DNA from: Bacteroidetes bacterium ADurb.Bin037
GTDB lineage: Bacteria; Bacteroidota; Bacteroidia; Bacteroidales; UBA932
Length of the DNA stretch: 64,000 bases
Assembly (NCBI GenBank): GCA_002071175.1
Contig: MWER01000004.1
Coordinates: forward strand, 248,001 to 312,000
Direction of reading: 5' to 3'
The notes beneath the pieces were generated by a model. The model did not search any database and had not been told where the DNA came from. It saw nothing but the letters and a program-made list of their open reading frames with translations. Both the position numbers and the translations under genes were made by a program. How positions within the stretch are numbered: position 1 is the first letter of the stretch; each line of letters starts with the position of its first letter. Positions 36,006 to 42,347 of the stretch are shown piece by piece.

Positions 36006-36013
36006 CAAAAGTA
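36006..36013 (-). promoter_or_regulatory. Bacteroidetes-type -7 box for the alkylsulfatase operon
   Basis: The minus strand reads TACTTTTG, matching TAnnTTTG, 58 bases before the ATG at 35947. Confidence 0.5.
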
Positions 36014-36025
36014 ATAAAAAAGACC

Positions 36026-36033
36026 TACATTTG
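36026..36033 (+). promoter_or_regulatory. Bacteroidetes-type -7 box for the 160-residue membrane protein
   Basis: TACATTTG matches TAnnTTTG and ends 22 bases before the ATG at 36056. Confidence 0.5.
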
Positions 36034-36055
36034 TCAGCAACAAATCATTATACAC

Positions 36056-36538
36056 ATGAAATTTAATATAGGAATTTATTTACGCCGCGTATTTAAATAT
36101 ATCATATTTTATACGGTCCTGATAGTAGCCATGCTGGCTATTGTATATTATACCAGCGACCATCCTGATATCACTTTCATGGAACTGATACGACCCGGGC
36201 AGCAGAAAAACCTGATCATACTGATCATAGCCTTTTCAGCCCTGTATCCTTTCATCGGGTTTTCAAAGAAAGAGATCCATACCAACCGGCCTATGGCAGA
36301 AGATAAAGATTCGGTAATCCGCATTGTCGGTGAATCCGGGTTTATTTTGACTTCGGACGAAAACGGCAAAATGATCTTTAAAGCCAAACGCATAGCCATG
36401 CGCATCTTTCGTGTTTTTGAGGATAAGATAACGATCGATTACAACGACAATCCCGTGATCATTGAGGGCATGCGCCGGGATATGCAACGGATCGCCCGTC
36501 ATTTGGAGTTTTATTTTCGACAATCACAGGGAGATTAA
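36056..36538 (+). CDS. two-helix membrane protein of unknown function
   Basis: The 160-residue protein has two N-terminal membrane segments (about residues 14-33, VFKYIIFYTVLIVAMLAIVY, and 51-68, LIILIIAFSALYPFIGF) and a cytoplasmic C-terminal domain with strands FILTSDENGKMIFKAKR and DKITIDYNDNPVIIEGMRRD. I do not recognise the family; similar two-TM proteins are scattered in Bacteroidales. It is monocistronic and converges on the sdhC-like gene with six bases between stops. Confidence 0.75.
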   Translation: MKFNIGIYLRRVFKYIIFYTVLIVAMLAIVYYTSDHPDITFMELIRPGQQKNLIILIIAFSALYPFIGFSKKEIHTNRPMAEDKDSVIRIVGESGFILTSDENGKMIFKAKRIAMRIFRVFEDKITIDYNDNPVIIEGMRRDMQRIARHLEFYFRQSQGD

Positions 36539-36544
36539 CCGTTC

Positions 36545-37189
36545 TCAGAAAAACAAGCACCAGACTACAATAAGCGTAAATCCCGCAAACAGCAGGGTGG
36601 AATACACAAATGACACCTTTCTGAGTACGGGAAGCAGGTTTTGGTTATTTAGCCCCAGTGTCTGAAATGCAGACCAGAATCCATGGTTTATGTGGAACCA
36701 TAGGGACATGAACCAGAGTATATAACAGGCACCGATCCATGGCGTGCTCAGATACTCCTTTACCAACGTGTATCCGTCTTGCGCTTCCCCGCCCAAGATC
36801 TGCTGCCATTGCATTTTTGTCCAGAAATGCGAAAGATGCAAGATCAGAAATCCCAGGATAATAAAACCAAGCACCAGCATGTTGCGGGCTGCCCAATAGT
36901 CCGTTCCCAGGCCCCTGGATCGGTTCCCGGCAGCATACGCAACAGGACGCATTTTACGGTTGCGCAGGGTAATAATAAAAGAGTAACCTATATGTACTAT
37001 GAATCCCAGGGCCAGAACAGGAACCATCATCTGTATGAAAGGGTTCGTTCCCATAAATTCCGTAACGGCCCGGTAAGCTTCGGGACCTGCCAATATGGTC
37101 AGGTTTGCTGTTACATGAAGGGTCAGGAACAGGATCAGGAACAGTCCCGTTACGCTCATGATCGCTTTTTTGACAATAGATGATGCCAT
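36545..37189 (-). CDS. sdhC: succinate dehydrogenase/fumarate reductase cytochrome b subunit
   Basis: This 214-residue protein is a five-helix diheme b-type membrane anchor of the succinate dehydrogenase/fumarate reductase kind: segments GLFLILFLTLHVTANLTIL, VPVLALGFIVHIGYSFII, MLVLGFIILGFLILHLSHF, and later CYILWFMSLWFHINHGFW, with heme-ligand histidines in LHVTAN, VHIGYS, LHLSHF and FHINHG. The flavoprotein and iron-sulfur subunits normally follow it, but here the next minus-strand gene is the alkylsulfatase-like gene. It is either separated from its partners in this genome or part of a second, incomplete set. Confidence 0.85.
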   Translation of the reverse strand: MASSIVKKAIMSVTGLFLILFLTLHVTANLTILAGPEAYRAVTEFMGTNPFIQMMVPVLALGFIVHIGYSFIITLRNRKMRPVAYAAGNRSRGLGTDYWAARNMLVLGFIILGFLILHLSHFWTKMQWQQILGGEAQDGYTLVKEYLSTPWIGACYILWFMSLWFHINHGFWSAFQTLGLNNQNLLPVLRKVSFVYSTLLFAGFTLIVVWCLFF

Positions 37190-37209
37190 ATGTAAATGGG
37201 TGTATGACG

Positions 37210-37217
37210 CAAAGATA
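37210..37217 (-). promoter_or_regulatory. Bacteroidetes-type -7 box for sdhC
   Basis: The minus strand reads TATCTTTG, 20 bases before the ATG at 37189, and sits back to back with the pyrH box. Confidence 0.55.
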
Positions 37218-37231
37218 CACGGATTTTTATT

Positions 37232-37239
37232 TATCTTTG
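37232..37239 (+). promoter_or_regulatory. Bacteroidetes-type -7 box for pyrH-frr
   Basis: TATCTTTG matches the consensus. It ends six bases before the in-frame ATG at 37246 and 21 before the one at 37261. This helps to favour 37261, which also has AAGGA just upstream. Confidence 0.55.
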
Positions 37240-37260
37240 TAATATATGAAGGACAAATCT

Positions 37261-37965
37261 ATGAAGTACTCTTCTATATTACTGAAATTAAGCGGAGAAA
37301 GTCTTGGCGGCGTGGACGGACAAGGACTTGATCCAAAGGTGCTTGAACGTTATGCCCTGGAGATTAAACCCCTGACTAAAGCAGGGATCCGCGTAGCCAT
37401 TGTCGTTGGTGGCGGCAACATATTCAGGGGACTGCAGGGAGCGGGAAAAGGTTTTGACCGTGTACACGGGGACCAGATGGGGATGCTTGCCACGACCATC
37501 AACAGCATAGCCCTAGCCGGAGCGCTTCGCTCGCAGGGAATGAATGCTCTGGTATATACGGCCACCCCCATGCAGGCCATTGCCCGGTATTACCGGCGTG
37601 ACGAAGTATTGTGTGAAATGGAAAAAGGGACCGTAGTCCTGCTTTCCGGCGGAACGGGAAATCCCTTTTTTACAACGGATTCCGCCGCAGCCCTGAGGGC
37701 GGTGGAACTGGGAGTGGACGCAGTCCTGAAAGGCACCCGTGTGGATGGCGTATATAGTGCCGATCCTGAAAAGGATCCGCATGCCGTAAAATTTGAATCA
37801 TTGACATTTGACCAGGTTTTACAGAAGAACCTGAAGGTCATGGATATGACCGCCTTTACCCTATGCAGGGAGAACAATATGCCCATCGTTGTATTCAACA
37901 TGAACGTCAAGGGTAACCTGAACAGACTGATAAGCGGACAAAAAACAGGTACAATCGTAAAATAA
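37261..37965 (+). CDS. pyrH: UMP kinase
   Basis: PyrH phosphorylates UMP to UDP in pyrimidine nucleotide synthesis. The protein starts with KYSSILLKLSGESL and continues with VVGGGNIFRG, DQMGMLATTINS, TGNPFFTTDSAAALRA and KGTRVDGVYSADP, all typical of the amino-acid-kinase fold of UMP kinases. I place the start at 37261 (234 residues), which aligns with the usual family N-terminus and has AAGGA upstream; the ATG at 37246 would add five residues. frr follows eight bases after the stop, the usual pyrH-frr pairing. Confidence 0.95.
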   Translation: MKYSSILLKLSGESLGGVDGQGLDPKVLERYALEIKPLTKAGIRVAIVVGGGNIFRGLQGAGKGFDRVHGDQMGMLATTINSIALAGALRSQGMNALVYTATPMQAIARYYRRDEVLCEMEKGTVVLLSGGTGNPFFTTDSAAALRAVELGVDAVLKGTRVDGVYSADPEKDPHAVKFESLTFDQVLQKNLKVMDMTAFTLCRENNMPIVVFNMNVKGNLNRLISGQKTGTIVK

Positions 37966-37973
37966 TATACGTT

Positions 37974-38531
37974 ATGGAAATCAGCGAAGTATTGGAACAG
38001 GCTAGAGAAAAAATGCAGAAAGCCATAGAATACCTTGAAAATGAACTGGCCACCTATCGTGTTGGGAAAGCCAACCCCGCCATCTTTTCAGGAGTTTATG
38101 TTGACTACTACGGGACATCCACACCTATGGTGCAAGTTGCCAGTATTTCGGTACCGGATGCCCGCACTATGATCATACAGCCATGGGAAAAGAGCCTGAT
38201 ACCTACTATCGAAAAAGCTATTATGGCTGCTAACCTGGGTTTTACACCGCAAAACAACGGGGAGATCATTCGCATTCTTGTACCTCCGCTGACCGAAGAG
38301 CGGCGCCGGGAACTGGTGAAGAAAGCCAGAGCCGAAGGAGAAAACGCCCGCATCAGCATCCGTAACGCCCGCCGGGACGGGGTGGATACGCTTAAAAAAT
38401 ATCAAAAAGACGGATTGGCTGAAGATATAGTCAAGGATAACGAAGTCCTCATCCAGAAAGAAGTGGACAACTTTTCAAAAAAAGTGGAAGAGATCCTTGT
38501 AGCGAAGGAAAAAGAGATCATGACGGTCTAA
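37974..38531 (+). CDS. frr: ribosome recycling factor
   Basis: The 185-residue protein is a standard-length RRF, which splits post-termination ribosomes together with EF-G. It has the helical hairpin start (EQAREKMQKAIEYLENELATYRVGKA) and the conserved EERRRELVKKARAEGENARISIRNARRD region. It follows pyrH by eight bases. Its stop is nine bases before the convergent pgk stop, with no obvious terminator between them. Confidence 0.96.
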   Translation: MEISEVLEQAREKMQKAIEYLENELATYRVGKANPAIFSGVYVDYYGTSTPMVQVASISVPDARTMIIQPWEKSLIPTIEKAIMAANLGFTPQNNGEIIRILVPPLTEERRRELVKKARAEGENARISIRNARRDGVDTLKKYQKDGLAEDIVKDNEVLIQKEVDNFSKKVEEILVAKEKEIMTV

Positions 38532-38540
38532 TGTCCCGCC

Positions 38541-39797
38541 TTATTCACGAATAGCCTGAATGCCCGGCAGGACTTTTCCTTCCAGGTATTCCAACATGGC
38601 ACCGCCACCCGTCGATACATAGCTTACCTTGTCTGCATAGCCCATCTGAGTAATTGCAGCTACCGAATCACCGCCACCGACCAGAGAGAAGGAGCCTTTG
38701 GCTGTAGCCCGGGCCACAAATTCCGCCAGGTGTAACGTCCCGCTGGCAAAGGCCGGCATTTCAAAGACACCGACAGGACCGTTCCAGAGTATGGTTTTTG
38801 AATTCATGATCATTTTTTCCCACGTTTCCAAGGTGCGGGGTCCTGCGTCCATTCCCATCCAGCCGTCCGGAATCCTGTCAACCGGGCAAATCCTGGTGTT
38901 GGCATTGTTGTCAAAAGCATCGGCGGCTATTACATCTTCGGTTATATAGATCTTTACGCCTTTTTCTTTAGCTTTTCGCAAGATCTCCAGGGCAAGCGTC
39001 ATCTGGTCGTCTTCACACAGGGAATCGCCTATATTACCTCCGCCGGCTTTTATAAAGGTAAAGCTCATCCCACCTCCTATGATTATATTGTCCACTTTGT
39101 TCAGCAAATGTTCTATAATCGCAATTTTGCTCGAAACTTTCGCTCCTCCCAAGATGGCAGTCATGGGATGCTCCGGAGATTTCAGCACTTTATCGATAGC
39201 CCTGATCTCATTTTCCATCAGGAATCCAAACATCTTGTCATTGGGAAAATGGGCTGCGATCAATGTGGTAGATGCATGTGCCCGGTGCGCAGTGCCAAAG
39301 GCATCGTTAATATAACAATCGGCATATGATGCCAGTGTAGCCGTAAATTTCTTCTGACTTTCCTTTATTGCGGCTTTTGCCGTTTTCTTTTCCTCTTCTG
39401 AAGCGTCTTCTGCCAGATTGCGGGGCTTGCCTTCTTCTTCGGCATAAAAACGGAGGTTTTCAAGCAGAAGGATTTGCCCGGGTTTCAGGTTTGCTGCCAT
39501 TCGGGCAGCTTCTTTTCCCATACAGTCTGGTGCGAAAAGAACAGGGACCTCCAGTTGTTTTTCAATTTCCGAAATGATATGTCGGAGAGAAAACTTATCC
39601 TCAGCTTTCTTGGGACGTCCCAGGTGAGACATCAGGATAAGAGATCCGCCTTGTTCCAGTACTTTTTTCAGACTGGGGACGGCGGCCCGGATTCGGGTGT
39701 TGTCGGTCACCTGAAAATCTGCGTTCAGAGGCACATTGAAATCTACGCGTACAATAGCGCGTTTTCCTTTAAAATCATAAGTGTTGATGTTTTGCAT
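38541..39797 (-). CDS. pgk: phosphoglycerate kinase
   Basis: The 418-residue enzyme makes ATP from 1,3-bisphosphoglycerate in glycolysis. The N-terminal motif [13 protein letters not shown], the [10 protein letters not shown] segment, GGAKVSSKI, and the C-terminal [29 protein letters not shown] are all present. Length is normal for bacterial Pgk. It is monocistronic, with a TATCTTTG box 22 bases upstream and divergent from the methyltransferase gene. Confidence 0.97.
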   Translation of the reverse strand: MQNINTYDFKGKRAIVRVDFNVPLNADFQVTDNTRIRAAVPSLKKVLEQGGSLILMSHLGRPKKAEDKFSLRHIISEIEKQLEVPVLFAPDCMGKEAARMAANLKPGQILLLENLRFYAEEEGKPRNLAEDASEEEKKTAKAAIKESQKKFTATLASYADCYINDAFGTAHRAHASTTLIAAHFPNDKMFGFLMENEIRAIDKVLKSPEHPMTAILGGAKVSSKIAIIEHLLNKVDNIIIGGGMSFTFIKAGGGNIGDSLCEDDQMTLALEILRKAKEKGVKIYITEDVIAADAFDNNANTRICPVDRIPDGWMGMDAGPRTLETWEKMIMNSKTILWNGPVGVFEMPAFASGTLHLAEFVARATAKGSFSLVGGGDSVAAITQMGYADKVSYVSTGGGAMLEYLEGKVLPGIQAIRE

Positions 39798-39819
39798 TTC
39801 TACCGGTATTTGAGAAGAA

Positions 39820-39827
39820 CAAAGATA
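39820..39827 (-). promoter_or_regulatory. Bacteroidetes-type -7 box for pgk
   Basis: The minus strand reads TATCTTTG, matching TAnnTTTG, 22 bases before the pgk ATG at 39797. Confidence 0.55.
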
Positions 39828-39838
39828 CTTTTTTTATA

Positions 39839-39846
39839 TATCTTTA
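39839..39846 (+). promoter_or_regulatory. Near-consensus -7 box for the RlmI-like methyltransferase
   Basis: TATCTTTA differs from TAnnTTTG only at the last base and ends four bases before the ATG at 39851, so any transcript from here is essentially leaderless. Confidence 0.4.
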
Positions 39847-39850
39847 CTCT

Positions 39851-40747
39851 ATGCAACTATTATGCCCTGTGTCCTGGCCTGATTACCAGCTGGTGGATTG
39901 TGGGAATGGACAGAAACTGGAAAGGTTCGGACCGTATCTTATTATACGCCCGGAACCGAAGGCATTGTGGACAAGTTCGGTCCCGTATCGGGAGTGGACG
40001 GACCGTGCCCACATCCGTTTTGCCCAGGGATCCGGATTGGGAAAGGTAGGGAAAGAGGATAGCGGCACCTGGGAAAAACTGAAAAAGGTACCAGATCAAT
40101 GGATCATCCGGTACAAAAAGCTGTTCAGTTTACACCTGCGGCTGACAGTTTTCAAGCATGTGGGAATGTTCCCCGAACAGGCTCCCAACTGGGATTATAT
40201 ATACCGGTCCGTACGAAGGATCAGGGAAAAAGAACCGCAGGCCGTCCCCAAGGTTTTAAACTTGTTTGCCTATACGGGGGCATCGTCGTTGGCAGCCCGT
40301 GCCGCAGGGGCGGAAGTAGTCCATCTGGATGCGGTACGGCAGGTGATTACCTGGAGCCATGAAAACATGGAACTGAGCGGGATGTCGGGGATCCGTTGGA
40401 TCCTGGAAGACGCTTTTAAGTTTGTAAAAAGGGAAGTTCGCAGGGGCAATACATACCAGGGGCTTATTTTGGATCCGCCTGCATACGGATACGGTCCGGA
40501 AGGGGAGAGATGGAAACTTGACGATTGTCTTTATACCCTTTTACAGGAATGCTCCCGCGTTCTTGCCGGTAAAAACGCCTTTTTGGTCCTGAATTTGTAT
40601 TCTAACGGGTATTCGGCCCTGCTGGCCGATTCATTGGTCAGGCAATGTTTTTCCGGGAAGGGGAATTATACGTTCGGGGAGCTGTACCTGAAGGATGATC
40701 ATGACAAAAGATTGCCTATGAGCGTATTCTCAAGACTTGAATTGTAA
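39851..40747 (+). CDS. RlmI/RlmK-type 23S rRNA (cytosine-C5)-like methyltransferase
   Basis: The 298-residue protein is a SAM-dependent methyltransferase with the motifs VLNLFAYTGASSLAARAAGA (residues about 136-155, boundary only), HLDAVRQVITWSHENMELSG, LILDPPAYGYGPEG and VLNLYSNGYSALLADS. The DPPAYG motif is the one seen in RlmI/RlmK enzymes that methylate 23S rRNA. The usual N-terminal PUA domain is absent, leaving a short beta-rich lead. Substrate RNA and position are inferred. lgt begins 20 bases downstream. Confidence 0.85.
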   Translation: MQLLCPVSWPDYQLVDCGNGQKLERFGPYLIIRPEPKALWTSSVPYREWTDRAHIRFAQGSGLGKVGKEDSGTWEKLKKVPDQWIIRYKKLFSLHLRLTVFKHVGMFPEQAPNWDYIYRSVRRIREKEPQAVPKVLNLFAYTGASSLAARAAGAEVVHLDAVRQVITWSHENMELSGMSGIRWILEDAFKFVKREVRRGNTYQGLILDPPAYGYGPEGERWKLDDCLYTLLQECSRVLAGKNAFLVLNLYSNGYSALLADSLVRQCFSGKGNYTFGELYLKDDHDKRLPMSVFSRLEL

Positions 40748-40767
40748 ATCGCATAAATGTATAAGTA

Positions 40768-41643
40768 ATGAATATTTTAGCTGTTTACTGGGATGTGGAT
40801 CCCGTCATTTTCTCGCTGGGAAAATTAGAAGTCCGTTATTACGGGTTATTCTTCGTTATAGCTTTTACCATAGGATATTATATTTTTAAGTATTTCTTTA
40901 AACGGGAAGAAATTTCGCTCAAACTGCTGGACCCCCTGCTCTATACCTTGATTATAGGAACGTTGGTAGGAGCCCGTTTGGGCCATTGCCTGTTTTACCA
41001 GCCCGATTATTATCTGGCCAATCCCATAGAAATACTTTATGTATGGGAAGGAGGTCTTGCCTCACATGGTGGAGCGATCGCCCTGCTCCTGGCCATGTGG
41101 TGGTTTGCCCGGCGTTATGGAAGGAAAAATCAGTTTAATTTTCTATGGATTCTGGATCGGCTGGGTATTACCGTTGCTTTGGCAGGATTTTTCATACGTA
41201 TGGGGAACCTCATGAATTCAGAGATCTATGGAAATGAAACAACATTACCCTGGGGATTCGTTTTTCTGCGCAAGGGAGAACTTGTTGCCAAACATCCCAC
41301 CCAAATCTACGAAGCCCTGGCCTATCTGCTCCTCTTTGTGTTTTTGATTTTCCTGTACCGCAAAAAGCTCCCGAAGCTCAAGGAAGGAACGCTTTTCGGG
41401 ATATTTCTGCTGGTATTGTTCGCAGCCCGCTTCTTTATTGAATATATTAAAGAGCCTCAGGTGACTTTTGAAGAGAACATGGTGTTGAACATGGGGCAGA
41501 TATTGAGCATTCCTTTTATCTTTGCAGGCGCTATCTTGTTACTTTATAGCATTATGCGCGGCAAACCGGCCATGCGTACGATTCCGCAGGAAAAGAAACA
41601 GAATAAGCAACCACCCCTCAGTACTACACGGGGCACCTATTGA
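40768..41643 (+). CDS. lgt: prolipoprotein diacylglyceryl transferase
   Basis: Lgt transfers a diacylglyceryl group to the cysteine of prolipoproteins, the first step of lipoprotein maturation; the many lipoproteins in this window depend on it. The 291-residue membrane protein has about seven segments, with GARLGHCLFYQPDYYLANP (the HGGL-type region), GGLASHGGAIALLLAMWW and HPTQIYEALAYL. It lies between the RlmI-like methyltransferase and smpB. Confidence 0.95.
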   Translation: MNILAVYWDVDPVIFSLGKLEVRYYGLFFVIAFTIGYYIFKYFFKREEISLKLLDPLLYTLIIGTLVGARLGHCLFYQPDYYLANPIEILYVWEGGLASHGGAIALLLAMWWFARRYGRKNQFNFLWILDRLGITVALAGFFIRMGNLMNSEIYGNETTLPWGFVFLRKGELVAKHPTQIYEALAYLLLFVFLIFLYRKKLPKLKEGTLFGIFLLVLFAARFFIEYIKEPQVTFEENMVLNMGQILSIPFIFAGAILLLYSIMRGKPAMRTIPQEKKQNKQPPLSTTRGTY

Positions 41644-41660
41644 TTCCATAACGTAATATT

Positions 41661-42119
41661 ATGCCCAAAGCAAAGTCCGGAATCGTGATCAAGAATAAAC
41701 GCGCATTCTATGAATATGAACTCATAGATACGTATACGGCCGGTATTGTCCTTAGCGGAACAGAGATAAAATCCATCCGGGCGGGGAAAGCCTCACTCGT
41801 CGATTCATACTGTTACTTTGTGGGGAATGAACTGTATGTCAAAAACATGAACATTTCCGATTACTTTTGGGGTTCGTTTAACAAACATGATCCCCGTCGG
41901 GACCGGAAACTACTTCTGACACGACATGAACTGAAAAAGCTTTATAGGGCCACACGTGAAAAGGGGTTCACCATTGTGGTAACCAAACTGTTTATCGCCG
42001 ATAACGGCTATGCGAAACTCAATATCGCATTAGCACGCGGGAAACGCAAATACGATAAGAGAGAATCTATCAAAGAAAAGGATCAGAAAAGGGAATCAGA
42101 TCGGATGAACCGGGTCTGA
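41661..42119 (+). CDS. smpB: SsrA (tmRNA)-binding protein
   Basis: SmpB brings tmRNA to stalled ribosomes for trans-translation. The 152-residue protein shows [38 protein letters not shown] and [22 protein letters not shown], then a basic tail ([18 protein letters not shown]). It starts 17 bases after lgt. The tmRNA gene itself is not in the window. A terminator hairpin overlaps its last codons. Confidence 0.96.
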   Translation: MPKAKSGIVIKNKRAFYEYELIDTYTAGIVLSGTEIKSIRAGKASLVDSYCYFVGNELYVKNMNISDYFWGSFNKHDPRRDRKLLLTRHELKKLYRATREKGFTIVVTKLFIADNGYAKLNIALARGKRKYDKRESIKEKDQKRESDRMNRV

Positions 42120-42129
42120 TCTCTTTTTT
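42095..42129 (+). terminator. intrinsic terminator overlapping the end of smpB
   Basis: A ten-base-pair stem with one G-U pair and one bulged G (arms about 42095-42104 and 42110-42120, loop ATGAA) is followed by CTCTTTTTT. The hairpin lies within the last smpB codons. Confidence 0.75.
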
Positions 42130-42133
42130 GAAA

Positions 42134-42310
42134 TCACTCCTGTACCTCTTTGGGAAAAGGAACAAAGAAAGCCAGTCCAAAGACAAACAGCAGTACAACG
42201 GTCGATATGATCAACGGCCATAATATGCCCATGGATTGCAAAGCGGACCACAAACCATTTTCAAGGTATTCAAGATACCATTCTCCGGGTGTTGATAAAG
42301 GAATAATCAT
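42134..42310 (-). CDS. 58-residue single-pass membrane protein
   Basis: A short open frame from ATG at 42310 to TGA at 42134 encodes 58 residues. A polar N-terminal third (STPGEWYLEYLENGLWS) is followed by one strong membrane segment (ILWPLIISTVVLLFVFGLAF) and the tail PFPKEVQE. It lies 37 bases after the gcvP stop and has a near-consensus box (TATCTTTA on the minus strand, about 42327-42334) upstream. I recognise no family. The protein-like composition and the lack of other features in this 230-base gap make it a credible gene. Confidence 0.55.
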   Translation of the reverse strand: MIIPLSTPGEWYLEYLENGLWSALQSMGILWPLIISTVVLLFVFGLAFFVPFPKEVQE

Positions 42311-42347
42311 AGTTCTGTTTATTTATATATAAAGATACAGTTTTAGT

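Noticed and set aside
39474..40049. A 191-codon frame across the pgk/methyltransferase boundary
   Set aside because: It spans two well-supported genes and their divergent promoters and has no family features.
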